Below are positions 16,137-26,383 of a stretch of 64,000 bases of DNA, piece by piece; position 1 is the first letter of the stretch; each line of letters begins with the position of its first letter. Under the pieces are notes generated by a model, which was given only the letters and a program-made list of their open reading frames with translations, was not told the DNA's origin and did no database searches. The position numbers were made by a program, and so were the translations under genes. This DNA comes from CAWHOW01 sp963831005 (GTDB lineage Bacteria; Bacteroidota; Bacteroidia; Bacteroidales; CG2-30-32-10): assembly GCA_963831005.1 (NCBI GenBank), contig CAWHOW010000034.1, positions 1 to 64,000 on the forward strand. Direction: 5' to 3'.

Positions 16137-17426
16137 ATGGGAAATAATAGTATAAATGCGAAATCCGTAAACCAGGGTTTTCATAATTATTCCATAAAAG
16201 AATTAAAGCAATCAAAGTTAATATCGGGATTGGCTTATAATATGTGCTGCAGAAGAGATTTAAATAGTCTTAACGATATATGTGAATTCTATAAAAAATA
16301 CAGGAGTTTTGAACGCATGCGCGGCTGCGGCCGCAAAACAAATAATGACCTGATTTCATTAGTATATGAATACTTCCCCGAAGTTGAAATATCTATCAGG
16401 GATGAAAAAGAACATCCTGATTCTATTGAGAGCCTAAGAGCCAGAGGAGAAATATCAGACCATACTTATTATACACTCAGGATACATGAAGAATTTGACC
16501 AGCACCTGAGAAACCTTAAGGAAATAATTGCCTACTATAAAAAAAACTGGTCGTTCGATGACTTGAGAGGCCTGGGTGATAAATCCAGAGGCGAGTTGAT
16601 GACTCTGATGAAAAATAATAATGTTGAGTTGCCAGACGTTCCGCATATCATCCTAACGGCAAAGCAGTCGAAATATACACTTGACGATTTAATGACTTTG
16701 GAAGAGTTACCTGTAAGGGCGTATAATATCCTTAAAAGCGCGGGCATAAATACTTTTATAGAACTATTGACATATTACTATAAGAACAGGACGTTCGTCA
16801 GTCTGCAAAACATGGGTCAAAAATCCGAATGGGAACTTTTGGAAATAATTAATAAATATAAGCAATATTCAAAAGGATACAAGGAAAATGATCTGGAATA
16901 TGATACCCTTATTCAAAGAATTCACTCGAGAACGGATTTACAAATTACTGATTTTATTACTGACTTCAGAACCCGTTTTGATAATAAAACCATTCCCCTG
17001 TTTAAACTAATTGGTATCATGCTTGCCAATGGCAATTATCTTAAAAACCGGTATAAATTAGATAAAGCGGAAACAGAAATCATAAAAAATATAAATACGG
17101 CTAAGCCGCTCTCTACCGGCGAACTGGCTGAATGCACAGGTACAACAAAGGAAGAGGTTGAAGAAAAGAAAAAGGAAATCTCAAATGAACTTTTTCATGC
17201 ATGCAGATACCTGCTGAGTATTATAAGACTTGCCTGGGAGTATGCGGAGAAAGATGATATAATAATAAAAGACAACAGGCTTATTGCCGATACATTTTTA
17301 ACCGATAAATTAAATGCACGGAATGATACAAGTTTTAACCACGATTTTATGGTAAAGGTTTTGCGGATATGCAACCCCGGATGTAAAATAATCAGCAAAC
17401 CAGTCGATCTCAGTATAAAGAAATAA
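16137..17426 (+). CDS. Protein with three RpoA-C-terminal-like helix-hairpin-helix modules
   Basis: 429 residues with no signal peptide. The best module (about 195-250) reads LEELPVRAYNILKSAGINTF, then LQNMGQKSEWELLEII, very close to the C-terminal domain of RNA polymerase alpha subunit (PVRAYN.LK.AGI, then NFGKKS). Two weaker modules precede it: SFERMRGCGRKTNNDL (near 60) and SFDDLRGLGDKSRGEL (near 145). The C-terminal 180 residues are helical and charged, with a possible winged-helix piece (LSTGELAECTGTTKEEVEEK). Such modules bind DNA or transcription factors, so a nucleic-acid or transcription role is plausible. The gene stands alone. Confidence 0.65.
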   Translation: MGNNSINAKSVNQGFHNYSIKELKQSKLISGLAYNMCCRRDLNSLNDICEFYKKYRSFERMRGCGRKTNNDLISLVYEYFPEVEISIRDEKEHPDSIESLRARGEISDHTYYTLRIHEEFDQHLRNLKEIIAYYKKNWSFDDLRGLGDKSRGELMTLMKNNNVELPDVPHIILTAKQSKYTLDDLMTLEELPVRAYNILKSAGINTFIELLTYYYKNRTFVSLQNMGQKSEWELLEIINKYKQYSKGYKENDLEYDTLIQRIHSRTDLQITDFITDFRTRFDNKTIPLFKLIGIMLANGNYLKNRYKLDKAETEIIKNINTAKPLSTGELAECTGTTKEEVEEKKKEISNELFHACRYLLSIIRLAWEYAEKDDIIIKDNRLIADTFLTDKLNARNDTSFNHDFMVKVLRICNPGCKIISKPVDLSIKK

Positions 17427-17448
17427 AAAGCAAAGCTGTTGAGCGAAG

Positions 17449-17467
17449 GATGCTCTCGCCTGCCTGT
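17449..17467. repeat. Copy of the dispersed gene-end motif
   Basis: GATGCTCTCGCCTGCCTGT lies 25 bases after the stop of the previous gene and belongs to the motif family GTTTCGCACTCGCCTGC. It is followed by TAATGAGTAACGAGTTGTGA, which recurs after the copy at 57676. Confidence 0.6.
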
Positions 17468-17603
17468 CTTTTATAGTAATGAGTAACGAGTTGTGAGTAG
17501 GGAGTTAAAAGTAGTGAGTTATGAGTATAGTGTAGTATTCTCAACCTTACTTCGGTATTCTTACTTCTCTCCTGTTAATTAAACCTGGCGGTTTAGCAGC
17601 ATT

Positions 17604-20118
17604 TTAATTCACCAGCACTTTATGGCTAACTATATTTCCGTTGTTTTGCAATGATACAAGGTATATGCCCGGGGCTTAACCCATTTGCATTAATATGAAA
17701 TTCATTTGTTCCGGCAGTAGCCATGCCCGATGTTGAATGCAATTGCTGCCCGGTAAGATTCATAAGGCTATACGTATAATGATCCCCTGCGGTAGCGTTA
17801 AATAGTAAAATTATTTCATTCGCTGTTGTTGAATAATAAGCGGATTCAAATTTAAATGCCTGGTTTGTGATGCAATCAACCGCTGCAATATTGCTGTAAG
17901 TAAATGCTCCGTTAAAATCGGTTTGCTTCAGTCGGTAATATGAATTACCTGCAAATGGTTGATCATCGCTGGTCTTATAATAAAGAATATTATTACTGTT
18001 ACCGGCGCCATTCATGTTTAATACAAATTCCCAATCTACGCCATCTATACTTTTTTCTACCGTGAAATAATCATTGTTTGTTTCACTGGCGGTTGCCCAG
18101 TCAAGATCAACTTTATTACCGGTACATACCGCGTTAAAGGCAAGAAGTTTAATAGGCAAAGGATCTGAGCTTTGCGTAATTGCCCATGGGCTAAAGGTGG
18201 TAACTGCCGGAACACTTACTGTATTTGAACTTGTATTGCTTGTCTGGGACGGCAGAAATGGGAAATCCCACGTGTTTGTTGATGTAGCATAATGCTGAGC
18301 TTCCATACTGTTTGCCTCTTCACCTGTTAATGGCGCTTCTAAAGCATCAGAACCATAAGTAAATGTTATGTTAGCTGCTCCTCCGGTAATTGGATTGATA
18401 TCAGGGGTTATCATCCAGAACCTTCTTACAATATTTGCAGCGTTTGATGAAGGTACTGTTGGGTTATTAATACTTGCTAAATTGGTTACTATGGTTGGCC
18501 TGTCGCTAAATACTGTTGCAGCGGTAGTGCCGGGATCAGGATACGTGGATACCTGTACATTTCCGCTACTGCCTCCTGCTGAAAGGTTAAAAGTAAAAGG
18601 AATATAGGTTGCTGCATCAACACCAAAAGGAAATATATGATCGCCGGTGGTAGTTCCAATGTTCCATTTCAAAATATTAGTGAAATTTTGATCAAGTGAA
18701 TTGCTTACTATATAACCGAGATATGTAATGCCATCCCGTACAATAGCTGTTGTAGCAGGATTATTGACATAAAGGGTAAAACTATTTAAATTTAATCCCC
18801 CATTTGTTAAAATAAGCTGTGAACTAAGAGTTGTGCTTGCGCTTAATGAAACAATATTACCTGTATTATTGATTGTAATATTAGCAGGGATATTTTGGGT
18901 CAATCCACTTCCAGTAACCTGGTTTGTTGTACCGTCATATATATAATTAGCGCCGGTATTATAGTTTGTTGTGCATGTTTGTATATTACCACTGCCCGCG
19001 CCACAAACAGTAACAGATGTAATACCCTGTGCGGAGCCAATACCTAGCGTACCTCCTGATGACACAGTAAATACGCCACCTGAAGCTGATTCGCCACTCC
19101 TGTTATTATTAATAATATCTGTACCCGCATATAGTGTTCCGCCATTATCTATGGTTAAACTATTAGCGCCAGGTACTGACATATTACTATTCATAGAGTA
19201 AGATGCTCCATTTGTTATATGGAATGTAACATTGCTGTTAGTAGGTCCTAAATTAAAATCCAGAAAGTCTGTTGTAGTTTCTGTGATGGTATTTCCCGAT
19301 CCGTTTAAATTTATAGTTGTAAGACCAGAACCATTAGAAAGAAAGTAATTACCACCTGCATTGAAATTACCTCCAATGTTAAATGTCCTGGCTGAGGCCG
19401 TATTATTTAAATTAAGGCTGGTGTTTCCGGATGTAGTAAAATTACCGCTGACATTTAATGCACTTTGGAGTCGAAGGGTATTTCCATATACACCTGTATT
19501 TCCTGTTGCTGAAACTAAAAAATTGCCTGTTATTGTTCCCAGTCCTGTAAAGTCTAAACTACCAGTGGGCACATCGGCATTCCATGTAAAATTCCCGAAC
19601 GTTTGTCCTGTTGCACCTGTAGGAGCAGTAGTCATTGTTCCAGAAGTATAATTTATATAACATGTTGAAGTTGTAGCCCAAGTAGCAGTGGGAATATTGC
19701 CACCATTCTGAGCATGCTCATAAACGCTTCCACTTAAAAATGATAAAGTTCCAGTGGGCGTGAGTGTCCCAGAGTTAATAATAGTGTCGTTTCCGCTTCC
19801 GGCAGTTAAAGTATAGGTAGAACCAATGGTTAATGCCCCCCCGTTTCGAATTACAAGTTTATATGCTACATTAAAATTTACATTAAGGGTGTAAAAGCTT
19901 CCGGCCTGTATAGTAATTACTTCATTAGAAGAAGGAGGTACTACTGTAGCCGTAGTCCAGGTAGTACCGTTATAAATTTGCCAGTTTGCTGCAGTATTCC
20001 AATTATGGTTTCCTCCATTTATGTACAATGTTCTGTAATCTCCATTTGCCTGGCAAAATATATTTTCTAGCGGGATATAAAGAAGGGATATAAGTAATAA
20101 TATTTTAAGGACTTTCAT
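17604..20118 (-). CDS. Type IX-secreted beta-helix adhesin, frameshift near the end
   Basis: A signal peptide (residues 1-22) leads a long repetitive beta-rich passenger (GGALTIGSTYTLTAGSG, GSLDFTGLGTITGNF) like a filamentous beta-helix. It ends in a fibronectin-like part (DLDWATASETNNDYFTVEKS, YYRLKQTDFNGAFTYSN) and a type A sorting domain. One extra base in the G-run 17671-17674 shifts the last 25 codons. Removing it gives GLSPGIYLVSLQNNGNIVSH and a stop at 17604, the usual T9SS ending. The gene at 34551 is a close paralogue. It follows a small secreted protein by 6 bases and may be cotranscribed with it. Confidence 0.85.
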
Positions 20119-20124
20119 AACAAT

Positions 20125-20534
20125 TTATTTATTATTATTATCATAATTTGCCGGTTTAGTTTTTACTTCATTCGTTTCAATCACTGGCTTTGCATCGTTT
20201 GCTTTATTTATTTCAATACCTGTATTCCCATCTTTTTTTAGACAGCGGTTTCTTTCTTGATTTGCAAAGCTTTCCCGGTATTTGCATTTGAAGAAATCGT
20301 TGCTTGTGTACTGATTTGTTTTAGCATGGCTTTGGCGCCAGTGATATTAAGAGTTGCAGCAGGAATTACCTCCTGATCAGGTTTTACATTGGTAGTGGAA
20401 TTTACACTTTGGTCACTATTGATGCTTTTTGCATCCTGACTTTTGCCAATCCGAGAAAAAACAATAATTATAATTATTGTAATAAATGCTGTTTTTCCGG
20501 TTAAACTAAAATGAGTAGAGTATATATTTTTCAT
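20125..20534 (-). CDS. Small secreted protein upstream of the adhesin, likely frameshifted
   Basis: The uninterrupted frame is 98 residues (20534 to 20238) with a signal anchor (TAFITIIIIIVFSRIGKSQ) and a polar, low-complexity rest. The frame stops at a run of seven T bases (20233-20239). In the next frame the sequence goes on as KDGNTGIEINKANDAK and PVIETNEVKTKPANYD to a stop at 20125, six bases before the adhesin ATG. The continuation has the same composition, so a homopolymer error is likely. Function unknown. Confidence 0.6.
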
Positions 20535-20631
20535 AAACTAAATTTTGTAATTAACTAATATGTCCATGATAATTAATATATGATAAAAGAAACAAATTTT
20601 AACTCATTTTCTTATTTAGATATATTCTATG

Positions 20632-20663
20632 CAAAGTTAATACATTTTACTATGCCTTGTCAA
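20632..20663 (-). promoter_or_regulatory. Bacteroidota promoter for the 20534 operon
   Basis: On the minus strand, TTG at 20663-20661 and TAACTTTG at 20639-20632, with a 21-base gap. The remaining 300 bases of this divergent intergenic region are AT-rich, and I see nothing else in them. Confidence 0.55.
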
Positions 20664-20880
20664 GTAAATTTTAATAAAGTTATCTAAATAATACCATAAA
20701 TACTTGTTATATAGCTGATATTATTGAATTAGAAAATTATCATTATTTTATTTTGTGTCATTTTTGAAACTAATCAATTTAATTATTAGAAAAATAAAAA
20801 AATATAATTATAATATGTTGAATAATAATATATAAAAACAAATTTTTACAAACTTTTAACATTTTTTATTTAATAGGGGC

Positions 20881-20912
20881 TTGACAAACAGGTATCAAAA
20901 TTATTACCTTTG
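20881..20912 (+). promoter_or_regulatory. Bacteroidota promoter for the 20940 gene
   Basis: TTGAC at 20881 and TACCTTTG at 20905-20912 match the -33/-7 consensus. It lacks the 11-bp hexamer array, so it represents the ordinary promoter type of this genome. Confidence 0.65.
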
Positions 20913-20939
20913 TGTAGATTTATTCTAAACAATTAAAAT

Positions 20940-21200
20940 ATGAAAAAAATAAACCATTATCAATATAAAGCGCCTTTCCCTTTTCACAGGTTAGAAAGTT
21001 TCAGGAAGTATTCCATAGTAAATTATGATTTTGGCTGGTACTCTTCGGCTTTTATAAGCAGGCTTAAGAAAAGAGGAAATAATGTAATGATAGATATTCA
21101 GGGGGATTCAAAGCGAGTTTATATAATTAATGTTTCGTTTACATATAATAAGAAACTAAATGCTTCTGATTTACCAGTATATTATCGTGCAAAGGCATAA
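20940..21200 (+). CDS. Small basic hypothetical protein
   Basis: 86 residues, rich in aromatic and basic residues, no signal peptide. The middle (FISRLKKRGNNVMIDIQGDS) suggests a small alpha-beta fold with strands such as VYIINVSFTY. I do not recognise it. A well-formed promoter 28 bases upstream supports expression. Confidence 0.6.
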   Translation: MKKINHYQYKAPFPFHRLESFRKYSIVNYDFGWYSSAFISRLKKRGNNVMIDIQGDSKRVYIINVSFTYNKKLNASDLPVYYRAKA

Positions 21201-21252
21201 ATATATATATAGGTATGTAATGTTAATAATGTTTTTGTAAAAGAATAAAAAA

Positions 21253-21441
21253 ATGAAAGCAATATGTTTAAGAGAATTGAGGCATATAGATGCCAATTTC
21301 TCAATAAGGAATTCGGCTTCGGCATATCTGATTAATTCAGGATCGCTTACCAGCAAAGCGATACAAATTTTATTAAGAAGTCATATTATAGAGTGCGATA
21401 TGATAGAAGGTCCTTTTTTATGGGTAAGGCCAATTGCATAA
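21253..21441 (+). CDS. Small protein of the RHIxANxSIRN family, short form
   Basis: 62 residues. It shares with the 112-residue protein at 39834 the pattern RE-x-RHI-x-AN-x-SIRN-x-A-x-AY-x-I-x-S, and a C-terminal aromatic end (PFLWVRP versus QFLYVSP). Conservation between two distant loci shows it is a real gene family. No function is recognised. The predicted helices with alternating charged faces suggest a small nucleic-acid or protein-binding unit, which is only a guess. Confidence 0.65.
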   Translation: MKAICLRELRHIDANFSIRNSASAYLINSGSLTSKAIQILLRSHIIECDMIEGPFLWVRPIA

Positions 21442-21517
21442 TTCATTTCATAGGTTTAGGTTTTTGATTTCATGGTTTTTTTGATTGGTTTGGTTTTATG
21501 GTTAGTTTGGTTAAAAG

Positions 21518-21540
21518 GCCCCCATTTCAGGGGGCTTTTT
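21518..21540 (+). terminator. Terminator after the 21253 gene
   Basis: Perfect stem GCCCCC / GGGGGC with loop ATTTCA (21518-21535), then five T bases. Confidence 0.85.
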
Positions 21541-21568
21541 ATTAATAAGTTCTTGTAATTAATCATAT

Positions 21569-21625
21569 CTTAATCAAACATTAATTCCATCTTAATCAAT
21601 AATGTAGCCGCTACCTATACATTTG
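21569..21625 (+). promoter_or_regulatory. PDH operon promoter with 11-bp-spaced hexamers (regulon site 3)
   Basis: CTTAAT, ATTAAT and CTTAAT start at 21569, 21580 and 21591. The -7 box TACATTTG is at 21618-21625, 21 bases after the last hexamer. Transcription would start about 14 bases before the pdhA ATG. Confidence 0.7.
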
Positions 21626-21645
21626 TTAACAAAAGTTGATTAAAT

Positions 21646-22734
21646 ATGATTCGTGACGATTACAAACCAATTGATAATAAGCTCTTTCAGATCATTGACA
21701 ACGAAGGCAAGCTTATTAATCCTTCATATTTTCCCGAAATTTCAAATGATAATTTAATAAAAGCCTATAAGTCTATGCTCTTTGCAAGAACTGCTGACGT
21801 GATGGCGGTATCTTTTCAAAGACAGGGACGCATGTACACTTATCCGCCTAATTATGGACAAGAAGCTATATCTATTGCTGCAGGTCTGCTTGTGCGCGAA
21901 GACGACTGGCTTGTTCCTGCTTTCAGAGAAATGGGAGCCTGGCTTGCAAAGGGTGCAACTTTAAAGGAGATATTCCTTTATTTCATCGGAAATGAAGAAG
22001 GAACTGTTTTTATAAATGCCAAACACATGCTTCCTATATCTGTTCCTATAGCATCTCAACTTCTTCATGCTGTAGGTGTAGGTTATGAAATCAATTATCA
22101 TAAAAAAGACGAAGTGGTATTTGCTTTTGTGGGTGACGGAGGAACATCAACAGGCGATTTCAATGAGGCTTTGAACTTCGCAGCAGTATGGAAAACACCA
22201 GTCATTTTCATTGTTCAAAATAACCAATATGCTATTTCTGTTCCATTAAAAAAGCAATCGACCGCAATTAACCTTGCTGTAAAATCTCTTGCATTTGGAT
22301 TGCCCGGTATAAAAGTAGACGGCAATGATGTATTTGCAATGTATGCTGCACTCAAAGAAGCCCATGATTATGCAAGAAATGGTAATGGCCCAATGCTTAT
22401 TGAAGCGCTAACATACAGAATGGGCGCACATACTACTTCTGACGACCCTACGAAATACAGAACAAAGGAGGAAGAACAGGAATGGGCAAAAACAGATCCT
22501 CTTAAAAGATTGAAACAATACCTGCTTGACCATGACTTATGGAAAGAAGATGAAGAGCAGCTTATTGCACAATACAAGAAAGAAGTTGAACGACAGTTTG
22601 AAGAAGCCGAGAATCATAAGGCTTACGAACTGGATGATGTTTTCAACTATATGTATGTTGATATGCCAGATGAATTGAAAAGGCAAAAGGTAGATTATGA
22701 GAACTTCTTAGCATGGAAGGAGGCACGGAAATGA
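21646..22734 (+). CDS. pdhA: Pyruvate dehydrogenase E1 component, alpha subunit
   Basis: E1 alpha binds thiamine diphosphate and, with the beta subunit, decarboxylates pyruvate (or a branched 2-oxo acid) and acetylates the lipoyl arm of E2. The ThDP motif is GDGGTSTGDFNEALNFA then IVQNN; substrate and phosphorylation-loop-like parts include YRMGAHTTSDDPTKYR. 362 residues is a normal length. Its stop overlaps the pdhB start (ATGA), so the two are translationally coupled. The neighbouring E2 and E3 make the whole complex; branched-chain 2-oxo acid dehydrogenase is the main alternative assignment. Confidence 0.92.
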   Translation: MIRDDYKPIDNKLFQIIDNEGKLINPSYFPEISNDNLIKAYKSMLFARTADVMAVSFQRQGRMYTYPPNYGQEAISIAAGLLVREDDWLVPAFREMGAWLAKGATLKEIFLYFIGNEEGTVFINAKHMLPISVPIASQLLHAVGVGYEINYHKKDEVVFAFVGDGGTSTGDFNEALNFAAVWKTPVIFIVQNNQYAISVPLKKQSTAINLAVKSLAFGLPGIKVDGNDVFAMYAALKEAHDYARNGNGPMLIEALTYRMGAHTTSDDPTKYRTKEEEQEWAKTDPLKRLKQYLLDHDLWKEDEEQLIAQYKKEVERQFEEAENHKAYELDDVFNYMYVDMPDELKRQKVDYENFLAWKEARK

Positions 22735-23708
22735 GTGTAATGACAATCGTGCAGGCATTGAATAATGCCCTTGATATAAAGCTATCAGATGATCATAATG
22801 TTGTAGTCTACGGTGAAGACGTAGGTTTTGAAGGAGGTGTGTTCCGCGTTACAGAAGGCTTGCAGAAGAAACATGGAGAAGACAGGGTATTCGATTCTCC
22901 TCTTGCCGAATCGGCTATTGCCGGAACAGCGGTTGGTATGTCTATTGCCGGATTACGGCCTGTAATTGAAATGCAGTTTGATGGTTTTTCATACCCGGCA
23001 TTGAATCAGATCATATCTCATGCAGCTCGTATACATAATAGAACAAGGGGAAGATATAAAACACCTATTGTTATTCGTATTCCTTATGGAGGTGGCATTA
23101 ATGCACTTGAGCATCATTCGGAAAGTCCAGAAGCTATATATGGGCATATACCCGGATTGAAAGTAGTGATACCATCAACTCCTCATGATGCCAAAGGCTT
23201 ACTGATAGCCTCTATTGAAAGCGATGATACGATAATTTTTATGGAACCCAAACGTATTTACAGAGCTATAAAGCAGGAAGTATCAGATGAAAAGTTTTCA
23301 ATTACGATAGGTAAAGCAAAAGTAATAGCTGAGGGAACAGATGTTACTGTTATTGCTTTCGGAACTATGATACGCGAATGCCAGAAAGCGTTGGTAATGG
23401 CTAAGGAAGCAGGCATTTCGGCAGAACTGATCGATTTGCGAACTATATATCCTATCGACAGGGAAACTATAGCAAAGTCATTACAGAAAACAGGAAGAAT
23501 AGTGATCGTTTCCGAAGGACCTACCAGTTTTGGTGTAGGCGCTGAATTAATTGCTATTGCAAATGAAGAAGCTTTCATGCATCTGGAAGCTCCTCCAAAA
23601 AGAGTATCAGGGTTTGATACGATAGTGCCATTACCAAAAGGTGAGCATTTTTATCTTCAGTCACCTGAAAGAATATTCTATGAAATTGAACGTACAGTGA
23701 AATTCTAA
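22731..23708 (+). CDS. pdhB: Pyruvate dehydrogenase E1 component, beta subunit
   Basis: The beta subunit completes the ThDP site. Family marks: VVVYGEDVGFEGGVFRVTEG, FDSPLAESAIAGTAVGMSI, MQFDGFSYPA and the C-terminal transketolase-type domain (AELIDLRTIYPIDRETI, IVSEGPTSFGVGAELI). The start at 22731 (MSVMTIVQAL) overlaps the pdhA stop. GGAGG lies 9-13 bases upstream, a Shine-Dalgarno that is rare in this genome and decides the start. About 325 residues. Confidence 0.92.
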   Translation: MSVMTIVQALNNALDIKLSDDHNVVVYGEDVGFEGGVFRVTEGLQKKHGEDRVFDSPLAESAIAGTAVGMSIAGLRPVIEMQFDGFSYPALNQIISHAARIHNRTRGRYKTPIVIRIPYGGGINALEHHSESPEAIYGHIPGLKVVIPSTPHDAKGLLIASIESDDTIIFMEPKRIYRAIKQEVSDEKFSITIGKAKVIAEGTDVTVIAFGTMIRECQKALVMAKEAGISAELIDLRTIYPIDRETIAKSLQKTGRIVIVSEGPTSFGVGAELIAIANEEAFMHLEAPPKRVSGFDTIVPLPKGEHFYLQSPERIFYEIERTVKF

Positions 23709-23719
23709 TAAAAAAAGTC

Positions 23720-25003
23720 ATGAGATTTATATTTAAATTTCCCGATATAGGCGAAGGACTTGATGAGGGCACCATTGCTGAATGGTATGTCACAAAAGGA
23801 CAGATGATCAGTTCCGGTGAAGCACTGGTACGGATGGAAACCGATAAAGTGGTTACGGATATCCCTTCTCCAAAAACAGGCGTAATTGCTGCCATATATG
23901 GTAAAGTGGGCGAAACAATTCATGTAGGTTCACCATTGGTGGAAATTGAAATTGAAGGAAAATTCGGACAGGATGCCATAGATGAAGCAAAAAAAGAAAC
24001 GATAGAAGTTGTTGAAGAAGCTGGGGCAGGAGTTGTCGGTACTATGGAAGTGGCGGGCAATAATGCTTACCTGCCTTCGAGCGAGGAGGGGTTTAAAAGT
24101 AATGAAAAACAAAAAAATATAGTTTACAAAAAGATAATTACCACTCCTGTTGCACGGGCATTAGCCAAAGAATTAAACATTGACATTAATCAGGTGACAG
24201 GTACGGGACCCGGTGGCAGGGTAACAACATCTGATGTGAAGAAATTCCTTGAATCATCGCCGCAAATACAGAGAAAAACAACTGCTGTTTCTCTTGATGA
24301 CAAAGAACTAATAGTCTATGAGCCGCTTTCTTCAATAAGAAAAACTATTGCAAAGAATATGACCATGTCAATGCAGAATGCTGTTCATATGTCCGTGCAT
24401 GAAGAAGTGGAAATTTCGGAATTAATAAGGATAAGAGAAAAGTATAAAACTGTTTATGCTGAAAAAAATGTAAAGCTGACATATTTAGCTTTTGTTTTAA
24501 AAGCAACGGCATTGGCGTTAAAAAAGCATCGCGTGCTGAATGCACAGCTTGATCTGGAAAACAACAGGATGATCTACAAAAATTATTACAATATAGGTAT
24601 AGCCGTTGATACTGCCGAAGGGCTTGTAGTTCCAGTGATCCATGATGTGGATAAGCTTTCAATATTTGAAATTGCGTCGAAGGTTGCAGAGTACAGCGAA
24701 AAAGCAAGAGACAGGAAACTTACTTTGGACGACATGAAAGACGGAACATTCACTATTACTAATTACGGAGTACTTGGCGGAATATTTGCTGTACCCGTAA
24801 TCAATTATCCGCAAGCAGCAATACTTGGCGTTGGAAGAATATTAAAAACACCTGTTGTAAAAAACGACCAAGTTGTTGTTGGAAATATTCTTCCCTTATC
24901 GCTTACTGTCGATCACAGGATAGTTGACGGAGGAGAAGTAACCCGTTTCCTTAACCAGGTAATGCGTTACCTAGAAGAACCTGTTTCGTTAATAATGGAA
25001 TAA
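23720..25003 (+). CDS. pdhC: Dihydrolipoamide acyltransferase, E2 component
   Basis: E2 passes the acyl group from E1 to CoA on a swinging lipoyl arm. The domain order is clear: one lipoyl domain (residues 1-80) with Lys43 in ETDKVVTDIPS, a peripheral subunit-binding domain near 140-175 (TPVARALAKELNI, GTGPGGRV), and a catalytic domain ending in DHRIVDGGE with His399 and Asp403. 427 residues with a single lipoyl domain is typical of Gram-positive-like and Bacteroidota complexes. Twelve bases separate it from pdhB. Confidence 0.92.
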   Translation: MRFIFKFPDIGEGLDEGTIAEWYVTKGQMISSGEALVRMETDKVVTDIPSPKTGVIAAIYGKVGETIHVGSPLVEIEIEGKFGQDAIDEAKKETIEVVEEAGAGVVGTMEVAGNNAYLPSSEEGFKSNEKQKNIVYKKIITTPVARALAKELNIDINQVTGTGPGGRVTTSDVKKFLESSPQIQRKTTAVSLDDKELIVYEPLSSIRKTIAKNMTMSMQNAVHMSVHEEVEISELIRIREKYKTVYAEKNVKLTYLAFVLKATALALKKHRVLNAQLDLENNRMIYKNYYNIGIAVDTAEGLVVPVIHDVDKLSIFEIASKVAEYSEKARDRKLTLDDMKDGTFTITNYGVLGGIFAVPVINYPQAAILGVGRILKTPVVKNDQVVVGNILPLSLTVDHRIVDGGEVTRFLNQVMRYLEEPVSLIME

Positions 25004-25027
25004 ATAATAAAAAATAAAATTAGAATT

Positions 25028-26374
25028 ATGGAATATGATATTATTATCATTGGCGCAGGACCTGCAGGATATGCAGCTGCCATAAGAGCCTCGCAACTGG
25101 GGATGAAAACAGCGCTTATTGAAAAAGAACGTATAGGTGGAATGTGCATTAACTGGGGGTGCATCCCTACCAAAGCAATTATTGAAAGTGCAAAGAATTT
25201 TAATAAAGCTAAGAGATTAAAGGAATTTGGCATTGACGGAATAAATGTTTCTAAGCTTACATTCAACTGGGGAAAAGTAAAAGAAAGGGCAAAAGAAATT
25301 TCATCCAAAATGTCAGCAGGAGTCTTGAACGTACTAAAAAAGAATGGTGTTGAAATCATTAGAGGTAATGCTGTTATAGCAGCAGATAAATCTGTAGTTA
25401 TTGAAAACCGCAATCTGAAAGCAAAATACATAGTCATTGCAACCGGTTCAAGTCCTGTAGGAATAACTGAAAAATTTGACGAGAGCAATATTGTAAATAT
25501 GAACAGGCTTTTTGATCTGGAAGAAATTCCTGAAAACATAGTGGTTTATGGCAAAGGTGGAATAGCTGTAGAAATGGCGCAATTCTTTAATCTAATTGGA
25601 AAGTCTGTTACACTTATTACCGATGGGGAAAAGATGCTGCCTTCCTTTGATGCCCGCCTACAGTCTTATATCATGAAAAAACTTGCCGACGATGGCGTGA
25701 ATGTCATAACTTCGGGAATGATAGAAAAGACAGAGGGAAATAAAATCTATGTTAATGGAAAAACGATACTTTGCGATAAAGTTATTAATTGCAGTTTTCG
25801 CTATGCCATTCTTCCTGATACCGATTTGAATCTAGACCTTAACAACTTGGGTTTCATTAAAGTGAAAGATAATTTTGAAACAAGTGTTGAGAATATTTTT
25901 GCCATTGGAGATGTAAATGGTATAAGTTACCTTGCTCATTTAGCTTCTGCTCAAGGCTTATGGGTGGTAAATAAAATAAAAGGAATTAAGGCTGATTTTA
26001 AAACTTCTAAGTATCCGCTTGACTTATACACAGTGCCGGAAATAGCCCAGATAGGAATGACCGAGCAGCAAATTGCCGAAGAAGGAATTGAATATAAAAT
26101 AAGCGAATTGTCTCTTTCTGCAAACGGGAAAGCACTGATAGAAGGAAATGCCGAAGGATTCATGAGGCTTATCTCGGATAAGAAATTCGGACAGGTATTA
26201 GGCGTACAGATAGTGGCTGCCAATGCAACCGATATGATAGCTGAAGCCTCTGCCTTTATGCAGGTGGAAGGAACTATCTATGATGTGGCACAGGCCATAC
26301 ATGCCCACCCTACTATATCTGAAATATTTACAGAAGCCGGCTTTGAAGCGATGAATAAAGCAATTACAGAATAA
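25028..26374 (+). CDS. lpdA: Dihydrolipoamide dehydrogenase, E3 component
   Basis: E3 reoxidises dihydrolipoamide with NAD+. The FAD motif IIIGAGPAGYAAAIRA opens the protein; the redox disulphide is Cys40/Cys45 in GGMCINWGCIPTK; a second nucleotide motif (VVYGKGGIAVEMAQF) follows; the dimer domain holds HAHPTISEIFTEA with the catalytic His/Glu pair. The NAD motif has G-K-G-G-I in place of the more usual GGGYIG, a mild deviation. Operon position right after E2 confirms its role. Confidence 0.93.
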   Translation: MEYDIIIIGAGPAGYAAAIRASQLGMKTALIEKERIGGMCINWGCIPTKAIIESAKNFNKAKRLKEFGIDGINVSKLTFNWGKVKERAKEISSKMSAGVLNVLKKNGVEIIRGNAVIAADKSVVIENRNLKAKYIVIATGSSPVGITEKFDESNIVNMNRLFDLEEIPENIVVYGKGGIAVEMAQFFNLIGKSVTLITDGEKMLPSFDARLQSYIMKKLADDGVNVITSGMIEKTEGNKIYVNGKTILCDKVINCSFRYAILPDTDLNLDLNNLGFIKVKDNFETSVENIFAIGDVNGISYLAHLASAQGLWVVNKIKGIKADFKTSKYPLDLYTVPEIAQIGMTEQQIAEEGIEYKISELSLSANGKALIEGNAEGFMRLISDKKFGQVLGVQIVAANATDMIAEASAFMQVEGTIYDVAQAIHAHPTISEIFTEAGFEAMNKAITE

Positions 26375-26383
26375 GTTACAGGG

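Noticed and set aside
20840..20912. Eighth member of the 11-bp hexamer promoter group
   Set aside because: TTTAAC and TTTAAT near 20855 and 20869 are 14 bp apart, and a normal TTGAC -33 box is present instead.
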